A DNA stretch of 64,000 nucleotides. Origin: Breviolum minutum Mf 1.05b.01 (Eukaryota; Sar; Dinophyceae; Suessiales; Symbiodiniaceae). This document shows, in pieces, positions 49,001 through 57,346 of this stretch. A model generated the notes under the pieces. That model had not been told where the DNA came from. It saw nothing but the letters and a program-made list of their open reading frames with translations, and ran no database searches. The translations under genes were made by a program, and so were the position numbers. How positions within the stretch are numbered: position 1 is the stretch's first letter; the number at the start of each line of letters is the position of its first letter. The stretch is taken from positions 111,174-175,173 of the forward strand of contig DF239650.1 of assembly GCA_000507305.1 (NCBI GenBank). Direction: 5' to 3'.

Positions 49001-51830
49001 AGCCTTTGCTGAAGAGGTGGAAGCATTGACTTCAACGGCATTGGAGCCAATCGATGAAGAAAGGTTCAACCAATTGTTGGCTGGACCTATGGAAGTTGAA
49101 TGTCTCCCCATGAAGGGAGTTGCAAGTTTGAAGCCTCCGTGTCGCAGAAAGGCACGAATAGTAGTTTGCGGCAACTATGCTTCGGAGAAGGAGGATGAGG
49201 CATTGGACAACAGCGTTTCAGGTGTCGATAGTGTTTGCATTCGGACCTTCATCAATGCAGCTGTGCAGTACAATTGGACAGCTGGAAGCATTGATGTGAG
49301 CAAGGCCTTTTTGCAGGCCCCGAGAAGAACGGCTACCAAGAGAATCACAATTGGAATGCCACCGAAGATAGTGACCGACATGGAACTGGTCCCCAAGGGC
49401 CAGAAATGGATCATTCATCAGGCACTATACGGGCTGACAGAAAGCCCCGGAGACTGGAGTGCTCATCGTGATGCTGAACTGAGCGTTCTCGAATGGTCCA
49501 TGGAAAATGACATCTACAAGTTGGAAAAGACTCCGGAAAGGAACGTGTGGCGTATCAAGAAAAAGGTTGCTGATGATGGTGATGGCCCTCCCCTTGGCTT
49601 CCTTTTGACTTACGTCGACGACATGCTGATCCTTGGAGGTGACCAACTGGTGAAATCTACGGCTGGTGCAATTGGAAGAAGATGGCAGTGCTCTGCCCCG
49701 GAGTATCTACAAGAAAGTGCTCCTATGAGATTTTGCGGCTTTGAGTTGACCAAGGTGGAGCAGGGCATTCGCTTGGATCAGTTTGGATATACTCAGGAGC
49801 TCCTGAAGAAATACCGTGTAGAAGGAGCTGAAAGTTGTCCTCTGCCGAAGGTTCCAGATGAGGAAACCACTGAGGAAACCTTCACGGCTGAAGATCTGAG
49901 AAGGGCTCAGTCGGTTGTAGGTGAAGTCCTTTGGTTGAGCACACGTACAAGACCAGACTTGGCGTTTGGAGTAGGACTGCTTGGACGTTTGGTTCACAAG
50001 AAGCCCCAGACAGTGGTTCGCCTTGGGATGCACATGCTCAAGTACATCAAGACTACTTCTGATTGGGGTTTGGTGTATGAGCGGTGCAGCAATGGAGACT
50101 TTGGAGAAGAAGGTGAACTTCAACAGCCGAGGACTGTCGGTAGAGTGCAAGCCTATGCTGACATCTCCTTTGCACCAGCCAGAGAGGCTTACCGATCCAT
50201 TCAAGGCATCGGAATCCAACATGGAAAAAATCTTATCGCCTGGGAGTCTGGCCGCCAACCATTCGTCTGTGCTTCCACTGCGGAGAGTGAGCTTGTCTCC
50301 TACTGTGAGGCGTACCAAGTGACGGAATCGGTCACGGGCCTACTGGAAGTAGCCAATTTCAATCCTGACCGCCAACTTTACGGTGATAACCGTGCAGCTC
50401 TTGCTGCAATCACCAACGAAACAGGCAATTGGCGTACAAGGCATTTACGCCTTAGGGCATTTGCTCTTCGTGAAGCACTTGCAGATCCTAGTCGAAGATG
50501 GGTGGCACGCCATTTGTCTGGTACTATGCTACTGGCTGACGGCCTCACCAAGCCGTTACAAGGAGGAGCTTTTGAAAACTATAGGAAGAAGTTGGGACTA
50601 CAACCTCGTCGAGATCTTCAGGCCGCTGATGCAATCATCGAAGAAAACAATTGGCAGAGCTATGGAGCATCGGTCGCTTTGCTACTTGGAAGTGTTGGGC
50701 TATGGAAGTCTGGGAATCCCAAGTTAGCAGCGCTACTGGGAGCCGCTGCTGGTTTGAGATTGGCGATGAGAAGGAAGAAGAATCTTGGAGGAGCTGGAGA
50801 CAGTCGGGCTTCTGGAAGCAGTCCGGGACAAGTTCATCATTGTGGAAGTGATGGCGACGGTCGGGCTTTGGATGGCAGCTCTTGTCGTGAAGAAGAACAT
50901 CGTCTAAGTGGAGTAGGCGGCAGTCGGGCTTTGCAAGTTCAGCTCGGGCAAGGTGGTGATGATGATGGATATCAAGGAGGTGAAGAACTTGGGTTGACAA
51001 ATCCCAAGGTACGAGCCTTCAGAGTTCCTGGAGCGGGTTATAATGCAGGACGAAATGATGAAGAGCATGGTGAAGCACTACCCCGCAGACGAGGAAGTGC
51101 CGCACAACGTGGGAGAGATGCTATGGGCTCTTCTATGAGCTCTTCAATTACGCAGCAAGATGGAGATGCGGTGACTTCGTCAGTTACGGAGGTTTTGGCA
51201 GGTCTTCGCATCACTACAAATGTCACGGTGAATATTCCTCAATCCTCTGGTGGAGTGAAGCCTGAGGTCATTGAAGCATCCCAAAATCAACACGCTACCG
51301 TTCCCAAATCGGAGCCCACAGGAGGAAAGAAGAAGAAGGCTGTTACAAGCAATTTTTTGGATTCTGAGGCTCAACAAGCTCGCCAGAGGCCAAACTTTGA
51401 GCCATGGAGACTCCAGCAATTCCTTGAACCGCCCAGAGGAGAGGATCGATGGGATGTATCCTTTTTGAAGGATGGATGGTTGATTCGGACCCACGGCACT
51501 CGTGGTCGAGTGAAGCCGTTCCATCCGATTCATCGGAGCTGCCCGGTGTCTGGAGGAGAGATGACCGGTGATCGAGTAACCGCGCTGTTCAACATCGATG
51601 GTGGTGAATGGCTCTATGACAAGTGGACTGATGCCAGGACTTGGCAACGTGCTGGCCCATGGAAAGGCTTTACGTTCTTGAAGTTGAAGACGGCCGAGGT
51701 AGCTTCTACCACTTCTGTGGGAGCAGCCTCTAGTGGAGCTCGTAGTGAAGATCGTTCCAACCAAGAGCAAGAGGAATCAAGTTCTGACGGATCTTACTCG
51801 GTGGTTACTACTGAGCGAGGTAAATGTTAG
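43077..51830 (+). CDS. Copia gag-pol polyprotein, 2917 residues, with methyltransferase-like domain
   Basis: One uninterrupted frame begins at the first ATG, 40 bp after the LTR. Order along the protein: Gag with a coiled coil (about 151-185) and imperfect QPxGRVLGxELxGDRAS repeats (about 345-450); CCCH zinc finger C757-x8-C766-x5-C772-x3-H776; zinc knuckle C786-x2-C-x4-H-x4-C; aspartic protease LLDGGATHC (D933); a methyltransferase-like segment (about 1105-1330: VVHLFAGKEDPRW at 1113, SGPPCRTVSALR at 1171, MEQP at 1241); integrase with H1379/H1383, C1390/C1393 and D1417, D1572, E1608 (D-x35-E); reverse transcriptase with D2073 in IDVSKAFLQ and YVDD at 2179-2182; RNase H with D2362 and E2403, ending ADGLTKPLQG near 2488. 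After that come about 420 extra residues with a hydrophobic segment (2530-2566) and a conserved-looking C-terminal domain (near 2789, DRWDVSFLKDGWLIR). All catalytic residues are present. Confidence 0.95.
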   Translation: MAVRARSVPIDRSFEEQVVGNPFWSERARREAQLVRARPRELPPVPDDGSWEAASDTSAKPLEHGSGRRSRTPGTQHGRRERESSRPRDGRSRMSSGGTFKTIPGSWTHEEPLRTEGVMEEQTPEAEPLKTAGVMNGLTPDEEEIFQSAEKTDALEREIEKSMFEKIQEENHALRLELENIKKAMGVKQSSGVGEQTPPPPPPRDGEERRGNAQERFTPNGTKVPSLPPPEVEVPPWPFEQYEPAEPVDQWMQLGPTPPPIVKERHHQVQRLDERTGWLEQELAGMKRALESERRRAGAEERILSSWYWQEPFVKMTGSGGRHDQVPLCRASGDGDCEQAPLSRAEPDLLQRDRALQAEGIYGSQPLGRVLGAELHGDRASASRPQSRVLGEELQGDRASMQQPQGRVFDERGDRDRDELWDASYHGDRELHQQPHCRDLCDPKDKNVGGPPKYQPGESRERSPQDALRSTNPVIPSLPPVNKRNSSIEAADWLVEVKPLIGDISNKASRWWEMTMDRTVEVYQTWLHSNPLQRLRIQPPNPVPYHELGSEQVVQRLEQRVTTILLPSLPSELRNDLITSRQLWPCAILYKILRSYQPGGWAERSSLLMDLTTTKVAKDPSSAATALRLWHRQKQRAMELGAAIPDALLQVRALETIVSQAVARHPQSLFRISTFRMETGLDEQPNDTSIAQFLELLTAEMDAAALGTSSMSEAQQQSSTKAMLLDADGGGAQDPTAKVKAIKPLNGKGQGSGGGKCRHWGTEQGCKYTKQCRYDHPVLPDASSRCWLCSSTLHRKSECPYRSSSQLLNGSTGGSGEQGGEKGKGKSKTKDKGSGKSKDEGGLVPPATVGEESQGKSGAKNGVGGQEKEEEKPGVRASIVEPSTSQQPQGEAAEGLMTEVTSLLKSLRMHPPQLRAYQVRKVGRGEPQRFLLDGGATHCLRVAKDDREWREGVPVSVQLASGNVDMRINTTTKTLLVPAGGDPIQQIIPLNKLTDIGYEIQWTKAGCLVRHGVHGVLDVQMEQGCPTVNNLLGMELMREIEQLEASRVALRKVALGQCNAETSEQRSIVELKTLFPEVPLRLLERVPGRHDWSGHELPFNRRRRRQIEQAKTVVVHLFAGKEDPRWKNEEGNGTVVVCLDILGGCDLLHNQHLAGWLEDLAKRGKVDCWLSGPPCRTVSALRNDRDGGPPVLRGRFQERFGLSTLTSSQQDYVDGDTILWLRSLWWMSLSEASGKKAEYMMEQPLDPEEWMAKENQPKLGCPSYMCWRESTEVFARLGLRIIRMEQGALGHLTPKPTMLASNILEVIALENLKADSYDPMAWDIPLQQRLQKSKDLASWAPGLKNILCGVIRRLHRGEPGIRVLSLKERQEIQAWQDHHRAGHLPHRKDCPTCLLAAGRDRQHRRQPCPTSYTLSLDIMGPFCPGQDQQGQGFRYGLIGVYTVPVDGEGAPLPEGLSELRVKCGHHSKDDELDDECLEAGEQEEGQDGRADQLLQEEAEEEDEIPEALVRQQEVLEKKWKEFIKDRRSMPVRNLTFGVPIRSREAGEVLSGVATIYSKMRAMQLPITRLHTDRAKEFSSHRFQRWTQDRDIHHTMCSGDSPQENARAEKEVGVVKSQMRKMILASGATTSFWPLAFRQSVEQRHRAQLHRFGILLPELLPFGATAVVRRKEWHHRADPFRWPMMKVRLWGPAGDMAASSQGYFVQSEDGKFLRSTVVVIPSKMALQGDLQQSLDEGGQQEDSGALHQGQDGARQEDSPGRLPGGEEPQERQGDGVLFELKNETGDGQVAHDLEELQALKELAQKAQSGIEGLADVFSGGCLQEEPRREVLEVVPHDLPRRRHLKKGPPGAASRQPMVLKINTKSGREASNNWCGDSCPVADQSWFEIERWEQVMLKQHVGLRRWAAEVADMVSGGIATHEELQSVKDSKEEIRVLETMLEEVAVRSIQEMGSNQVLQTRLVAMDEVRRDMENWKQAFAEEVEALTSTALEPIDEERFNQLLAGPMEVECLPMKGVASLKPPCRRKARIVVCGNYASEKEDEALDNSVSGVDSVCIRTFINAAVQYNWTAGSIDVSKAFLQAPRRTATKRITIGMPPKIVTDMELVPKGQKWIIHQALYGLTESPGDWSAHRDAELSVLEWSMENDIYKLEKTPERNVWRIKKKVADDGDGPPLGFLLTYVDDMLILGGDQLVKSTAGAIGRRWQCSAPEYLQESAPMRFCGFELTKVEQGIRLDQFGYTQELLKKYRVEGAESCPLPKVPDEETTEETFTAEDLRRAQSVVGEVLWLSTRTRPDLAFGVGLLGRLVHKKPQTVVRLGMHMLKYIKTTSDWGLVYERCSNGDFGEEGELQQPRTVGRVQAYADISFAPAREAYRSIQGIGIQHGKNLIAWESGRQPFVCASTAESELVSYCEAYQVTESVTGLLEVANFNPDRQLYGDNRAALAAITNETGNWRTRHLRLRAFALREALADPSRRWVARHLSGTMLLADGLTKPLQGGAFENYRKKLGLQPRRDLQAADAIIEENNWQSYGASVALLLGSVGLWKSGNPKLAALLGAAAGLRLAMRRKKNLGGAGDSRASGSSPGQVHHCGSDGDGRALDGSSCREEEHRLSGVGGSRALQVQLGQGGDDDGYQGGEELGLTNPKVRAFRVPGAGYNAGRNDEEHGEALPRRRGSAAQRGRDAMGSSMSSSITQQDGDAVTSSVTEVLAGLRITTNVTVNIPQSSGGVKPEVIEASQNQHATVPKSEPTGGKKKKAVTSNFLDSEAQQARQRPNFEPWRLQQFLEPPRGEDRWDVSFLKDGWLIRTHGTRGRVKPFHPIHRSCPVSGGEMTGDRVTALFNIDGGEWLYDKWTDARTWQRAGPWKGFTFLKLKTAEVASTTSVGAASSGARSEDRSNQEQEESSSDGSYSVVTTERGKC

Positions 51831-51919
51831 ATGGAAGGCCTTGAGCACTGTTTTGTCAATTGCATCACTCGATCGTACAGGAGTGTGCTGGGAGTTGACA
51901 TAGTTTTTGGCCGAAGGCC

Positions 51920-51929
51920 AAAGGGGGAG
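51920..51929 (+). promoter_or_regulatory. Polypurine tract
   Basis: AAAGGGGGAG ends immediately before the 3' LTR, where plus-strand synthesis is primed in LTR elements. Confidence 0.85.
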
Positions 51930-52122
51930 TGTGAATCATGAGTTGCAGTTGTAGCTGTTAGAAGTCTCATGGATCACTTAGGAATCTCCTTTTCTTTCAG
52001 TGCACAAACCAAGAAGTGTACCAAGTTTGCAGTTCAGGGAGACCCTTGAGCATCTTCAATCGCCCTGGAGGCCTTTTGATTCTTGGTTCAAAAAGAAGGT
52101 GCGAGTCAATTCGCATTGCTCA
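51930..52122 (+). repeat. 3' LTR of the copia element
   Basis: 193 bp with no visible difference from the 5' LTR. It is followed directly by the target duplication CAAAC. Confidence 0.97.
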
Positions 52123-52360
52123 CAAACAAAGCAATGAGGTCTTTTCGTGCTTTACCACCACGAAAAAATTGCTTCGCAACAGATTCGGAAACCTTTCTTT
52201 TCCCTGTACGTTGGTTCACCTTGCACAACCTACGGATCGTTTGTTCAGCTTTTCTTTTGGGGTCCATGGGCACCACCTTCTTGGGTATCTTTGCCACCTC
52301 AAAGGGAAGGCATGTATTGGATTTAACTTGAAAAAATGAATCACACAAAGCACACCCCAT
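52123..52360 (-). CDS. Host exon split by the copia insertion (5' part)
   Basis: Read downwards the frame gives KSNTCLPFEVAKIPKKVVP near 52,322-52,266 and ends GGKARKDLIALF at the insertion. Beyond the element, at 42,843, the same frame resumes EKSGGRKESQ once one copy of the target duplication is removed. Two cysteines (CALC) at the start suggest a small metal-binding site. It belongs to the large - strand gene; function unknown. Confidence 0.6.
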
Positions 52361-52416
52361 GAATTTTCAGTAAACGGCCAGCCTTCCGAGTCCTTGGGGT
52401 GGGTGACATCGACTCC

Positions 52417-52695
52417 TCATCCGAAGGTGATCGACCACGATGAAGTGATGAGCCCTGCACCAGGCCGGCATGGTGGATGCCACAGTAATGATTTTTGAGG
52501 GCTCCACTTGCCAATCAAGACCCATTTGGATTCATATTCATCACGGGAACTCTTATATATATATGGGGCTCTAAAAAAGGAACGCTTACAGGCAAATGTA
52601 AATCGATAAGCAGCATTCCAAGCCTTAGCCGCCAAGGAGGGCGAAGTAGACCTACGGATCTCCTCAGCAAAAATGGGCGCCCAAATTTCATCCAA
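52417..52695 (-). CDS. Exon of the large - strand gene
   Basis: The open frame begins MDEIWAPIFAEEIRR and continues SPSLAAKAWNAAYRFTFACK before a GT donor near 52,580. Helical and well formed, but of no recognised family. Confidence 0.5.
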   Translation of the reverse strand: MDEIWAPIFAEEIRRSTSPSLAAKAWNAAYRFTFACKRSFFRAPYIYKSSRDEYESKWVLIGKWSPQKSLLWHPPCRPGAGLITSSWSITFG

Positions 52696-52808
52696 ATGGA
52701 AGGTACAGATAAGATTTTAATTGTTGGTGTACAGCATGATTAAGGATTGAGAGTCCACACCGTAGGTCTGCAGTCGTGACGATTTGATCGTTATATATTA
52801 TATGTGGT

Positions 52809-53075
52809 TCATATTAGCTTGCCATTTAGCATAGGCCCTCGTTGAATCATCCACATCCAGCAGCTCCACACCCAGCAGGCTTCAAGCCAAGAATCTGATT
52901 TCGAAGGCGAGGTGACGGTGTCGGCAACGGTCGATTGCAGGTACGAAGATAATGCATCATCATCATTATCCTCCATGTCACTCACATAAACTGCCACGTA
53001 GGGGTCGACTTCTGCAGTCACCTTACCATGGATGTCTTGTTTGAGGACTATGTGTGTGAGGTCTATGGCACACAC
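52809..53075 (-). CDS. Acidic exon of the large - strand gene
   Basis: The frame reads IVLKQDIHGKVTAEVDPYVA and then an Asp-rich stretch (MEDNDDDALSSYLQS). No domain is recognised. A long (TA)n-rich intron separates it from the exon above. Confidence 0.45.
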   Translation of the reverse strand: MCAIDLTHIVLKQDIHGKVTAEVDPYVAVYVSDMEDNDDDALSSYLQSTVADTVTSPSKSDSWLEACWVWSCWMWMIQRGPMLNGKLI

Positions 53076-53269
53076 GTTTCAAACATAAATATGTTGTTGT
53101 ATTAAAAGATTATATATAATTTGTTTGTTATCATTTATTATATATATGTATATATGTGATCAACTGTGGTGGAGCCTCAAGAAGGGAGTATAATATAAAT
53201 ACATTTGCTTGCAATACCAATTTCTCCCCCATGCATGTATCAGTGGAGTAACTTCGATCCATATCCAAA

Positions 53270-54064
53270 TCAATTCGTCCTAGTTACATCTTTTGGTGCT
53301 TCCATTTCATCCCCACGACTTCTCAAAGGGGCAGCCACCGGTCTTTCACCTATAGAATCTTTTTGTGGCCTAGTAGTCTCAGGAACACTTTCCATGACTG
53401 GGTAATCATCAGGGCATCTATCTGGCTCAACATCAAACTTTCCAACCAGTGAGGGGTCTGCAAACCCTGGACTTGGAATCACTTCTCCATCAAAAGGTGG
53501 CTCTGCTTCTGATGGAGAAGGAGGATGTGCTGGAGCCGGCAAAGGAGGAGAAACTGGGGGCGGAGGGCTGCGGCGTCGGCGAATGCGATGTTGGGGAGTG
53601 GATGGTGGATCTTGTCCCTCAGAACCTGGCTGGGGCACTAAACCCTTATCCTTTTCCTTTTCCTTATCCTCCTTTTCCTTATCCTCCTTTTCCTTATCCT
53701 CCTTTTCCTTATCCTCCTTTTTCTTATCCTCCTTTTCCTTATCCTCCTTTTCCTTATCCTCTTTTTCCTTTGCCAAAGCAGCCTGAGCCTTAGCAGCATT
53801 AGCAGCTGCCACTTCCTTCTGCTTGGTGACAAGGCGTTTGATAAGGTCAGCTTTGTATGCTTCAGCTGCCTTGCACGAATGAGAATCATAATATATATGG
53901 CGATGCTTTCGATGACATGTTATCACACAATTGGAATATAACCAAGTTGCCGCAACTTTCGCTGCCATGTCATCATCACCCTGGATCTTACATTGCTTCA
54001 TGGCGTAACTAAGCCCCCTGGCTAATGTGCCACAACTGTGAAGTTTCAAAGGGTTTTTCGACAT
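53270..54064 (-). CDS. Exon with K-E-D pentapeptide array and Pro/Ser-rich tail
   Basis: The 264-residue frame starts MSKNPLKLHSCGTLARGLSY. An N-terminal helical part (about 1-75) has several His and Cys residues (CHRKHRHIYYDSHSC). It is followed by an Ala/Lys helix, then about eight copies of a 15-bp unit encoding EKEDK (53,653-53,770), and a proline-rich acidic tail. The array is a coding minisatellite and probably varies in length between alleles. Function unknown. Confidence 0.5.
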   Translation of the reverse strand: MSKNPLKLHSCGTLARGLSYAMKQCKIQGDDDMAAKVAATWLYSNCVITCHRKHRHIYYDSHSCKAAEAYKADLIKRLVTKQKEVAAANAAKAQAALAKEKEDKEKEDKEKEDKKKEDKEKEDKEKEDKEKEDKEKEKDKGLVPQPGSEGQDPPSTPQHRIRRRRSPPPPVSPPLPAPAHPPSPSEAEPPFDGEVIPSPGFADPSLVGKFDVEPDRCPDDYPVMESVPETTRPQKDSIGERPVAAPLRSRGDEMEAPKDVTRTN

Positions 54065-54349
54065 AAATCGGAACCAACTGGACCAGAATCACTTAAGCCA
54101 CTGCGAAAACATACAACAGAATTGGGACCCGAAATGCCTCCCCAATGCGAAAAAATATGCGAAAATCTCGCGTACGGGTTCGTATCACTTTTTTTCACCA
54201 CTTTTTCACGAATTTTCGCCACTTTATCAATTTCGTAGGCGACCGTTTTGTGTCGTTTTTTTCGTTTTTCAGCTTTCGCACAATAAAGTGTATACAAAAA
54301 TGCATCCAAACACCATTTATAATCCTCACCGCATGCGCAAATCAGTCAA

Positions 54350-54545
54350 TAAACAGATCCCATGGAATGTGGTGGTTTAAGTCTTCGGGGACTGTACAGA
54401 ACTTGCTTTTGTACAGATATGCAATGACATCAGTCATACAAGCATCCTCCCAAAGGTCCGTCCAACTCATCATATCGATGAAACGCCCATCGATTTCAAG
54501 GGGCTTCCTTAGCTTCGGCACCTCCGTGCAAGGAGCATGTGATGC
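54350..54545 (-). CDS. Exon of the large - strand gene (DGRFIDMMSWTDLWEDA)
   Basis: Read downwards: EIDGRFIDMMSWTDLWEDAC followed by MTDVIAYLYKSKFCTVPEDL. Composition and aromatic spacing look like a folded domain. It lies just downstream of the methyltransferase-like exons. No family can be named. Confidence 0.5.
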
Positions 54546-54842
54546 GGGCGAAGGAGAAGCGCGATCGAAGGCAGGGAATACAGCTGTTAGACATCAGGAG
54601 CATGGACTTAATCTTATATAATTAGCGTCATCTATAAAAGCCAGCCTGATATGATTTCCTCAATTTGTTCGCGTTAGTTTGCAGGGCTTCAAAGGCAGAG
54701 AGATATCGAAGGCCAAACCCTAGTGGATAGGTCCTGAGCTAAACACAGCCGCCAAAGTGGCTATACAAATATATCACAGGTGATTGCAAACAAAGAGATC
54801 AGTTCAATAAAAAGAAAAACACTAACATCCAAAACGAGGATC

Positions 54843-56185
54843 GCTGACTTGGCCATATTCCGGTTTCCTTGAAATCTGGTTTCTCCACGCCGATTTTTAT
54901 ATTTGTTGACCAAAGATTTTGCACTTTCAGCCCCTTTTCCACGTTTCAGTTTACCAGTTCGAAACCATCTAATTTCTTTGGACGAGGACCACAGCACTGA
55001 CCGTTTTGGCGTCAATGATCCATATTTCTTCATCCAGAACCGTTGTTTGAATACCTTGGCGGGAAGATATTGTCATTCATGATCTCTGGGATTATAAATA
55101 TCCTAATCCTATTATATAGCCCATGAACTTAAAGCCCATTAATCCCCACATGATATCACCAAAGACCAATTATTTGAGGGCTTGCAAGATATATGCATGT
55201 CTCGATCAGAGCGTCAGCAAATACAAAGGGAAAAAACCATTTCAGCTTTAAGAAAGATTTTGGTACCCTCAAACTCCAAAATGGATCGAACGACTATATA
55301 TATATATATGCATGTCAGGAAAAGTGTACATTCGAACCATTTTTGTCATAAGAAAATGTTGCAGCTTTAAAAGTAAGCCACCACCAGTCGCTTCAGAAGC
55401 CATTGGAACCTCCTATGTCGAAACATGAGGCTCGAGATAGGCTGCTCAAGGGTCCATGTACCACCCTTGGCGTAGATAAGTAGAGCCAATAGTACAAACC
55501 TGCATGACACATTTGAACAATAAAAGTATATCATGTAAAAGCATTTACTTGCAGCTTTTAAAGTTGCAACTATATATATATATATATAAATAGGAACCTG
55601 GCCTGGAAACCATCATGTTGCCAAGAGAAGCACTTGCGGATGTGCTTGAACCCATTGGGGCCAAATAAGTTCTAAGTGTTGAGCCCCTTGATGCAACCAC
55701 CCATGATCCGCATGTTAACCCAAAGTGGGCTACAAGACCCTCCTTGCACCGAAGGATAATGGTCATCATCAACCTCAAGTGCCGTATGGATGGATCAAGG
55801 ACCAATCAAGGGTGGGAGTGTTGGAAGGATATATGTATATATATATATGTATAATGGATAAATTGCAGTCACAAAAAAAAACACATTGTATATGCACATG
55901 TTGCTAATGCGCATTTGTGGTTACAAATTTGATTACGAGCTCCAGGAGTATGAGTTTTATTTTGACCTGTAAAAAGATTAAGTTGTTTTGAATTCGAGCA
56001 AGGCTCGCCATTCCAGAAGGACTCAGCATATCCAAAGGGTTTGAAGTGACAGCAAGAGCACGTTCTTGTGCATAAGGGTCCCAATCCAATATATCCAGGC
56101 CCACAACTTTATACCCAGCAAATCGTAAGCATCTAGTTAGGACTCCTTTGCCGCAACAAAATTCTGCAGCATCAAGTTCCTTCAC
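54843..56185 (-). CDS. Rossmann/methyltransferase-like domain over four exons
   Basis: Exon a (56,185-about 56,030) gives AAEFCCGKGVLTRCLRFAGY and then KVVGLDILDWDPYA, which fits motif I and the following acidic position of SAM-dependent methyltransferases. Exon b (about 55,743-55,600) gives LTCGSWVVASRGSTLRTYL, at the place of the PC-containing motif IV but lacking the proline-cysteine. Exon c (from 55,499 after GCAG) gives ALLIYAKGGTWTLEQPISSL, with LEQP where ENV is usual. Exon d (55,054-about 54,843) gives WMKKYGSLTPKRSVLWSSS and a basic stretch. This domain order recurs in dinoflagellate genes as I remember them. Catalysis is doubtful because the catalytic Cys is missing; a nucleotide-binding or decayed enzyme is the alternative. 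Confidence 0.5.
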
Positions 56186-56400
56186 AGGGGCAGTTGATGT
56201 TCACCAACGCTAAAGTATATCTATACCACATCCATAAAAACTGATCCCACCATGCCTCACCAAAGTGTATGTTGCTTTGCCACAAGAGAAGCAACGACGC
56301 AAGTACAATCACCTTGGCAAAACCCGTTGACTATAGGGTCGCTCAATGGAACAAATTATGAGTCATATATATTTATAGAGATTTATCTATTATAGGGTAA

Positions 56401-56745
56401 GACTGTTGGTCTAAGATATGAAGATTTTCCAACAAACAAGGCACACCAGGTGCACCAATGCGTTGCAGCCGGTGAAAGAAATCCATACTCACCATGGCAA
56501 CACGACTATAAAGACCAGTCTTTATGAAGGTGCGTGGTTTGAACCCTAATGGCTTGTTTTCTCTGCATGGGTTGAGCTAGAACTTTATCATGTCCCGTTG
56601 TACGTTGGGCTGCAGGAATTCAATCAAAAATGTTATCGAGATCTTCAAAGCGAGGCAGGGCGGGGGGTGCGTACGTTTGGCAAATCCATTCCGAAGCTGC
56701 CATGCCTTGCTCATATAGCCACACTACCTGGCCAAGAGGGGATTG
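56401..56745 (-). CDS. Two candidate exons upstream of the methyltransferase-like domain
   Basis: The first (about 56,745-56,623) reads PLGQVVWLYEQGMAASEWIC and then PPALPRFEDLDNIF. The second (about 56,560-56,401) reads LGFKPRTFIKTGLYSR and MDFFHRLQRIGAPGVP. No family is recognised. Confidence 0.4.
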
Positions 56746-57346
56746 GGCGGTAAGTTTATATATATATATATCTCTTATTATTGTGAGAGATGGTTCACTA
56801 TGATTTGTATACACGGTTGATGCAAGTTTACAAGTACGTCTTTGATTTATCGATGTGCGATTTCAAGAGCAAGAACCCGCAAAACTTGCCATGACTGAAA
56901 GGGATTGGATTATAGAGAGAATGGTACATGTTTTGCAAGTTCTGAAAAAGATCCAGCAAAAAGACAATATGATTTTGAACTCTCCCTGTTCTCACATGAT
57001 CCATGGAAAAAGGCCAATGAGTCCTTTCCACCGCTTCATTTTTTTTTTACGCCCACCCCATCTCGATATCAATCGCAGCTTGGCACACACACACCATTAA
57101 GAGTGTTCAGGCCACTGCACGCTACACGTATTGTTGCAAGGTTCTCCCTGCAAGACACTCATCAGATTTCATCGCTCTGATGACCCCAAATCACAATTCC
57201 AATCATGGCTGTGGAGAATCAAAATTCAAAATCAATTGTGGAGAATCTGAACATTATTGCAACAAGATTAGATCAAAGAATTTAAAAAATTATGATATGA
57301 GAATGGCGTCTATTTAAAGATTTCACCAGGTCATCCAAAAAAGAGA

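Larger units (their letters stand above)
42844..52122 (+). mobile_element. Full-length Ty1/copia LTR retrotransposon
   Basis: The 9,279-bp element has 193-bp LTRs starting TG and ending CA, a primer binding site, one long gag-pol frame and a polypurine tract. The target duplication CAAAC lies at 42,839-42,843 and 52,123-52,127. The LTRs appear identical over their full length and the frame has no stop, so it inserted recently and may be active. Domain order PR-IN-RT-RNase H places it in the copia superfamily. Confidence 0.97.

Noticed and set aside
49707-50318. 203-residue - strand open frame inside the copia element, and other shorter frames there
   Set aside because: These are antisense or out-of-frame shadows of the RT/RNase H coding sequence, with no conserved motif of their own.
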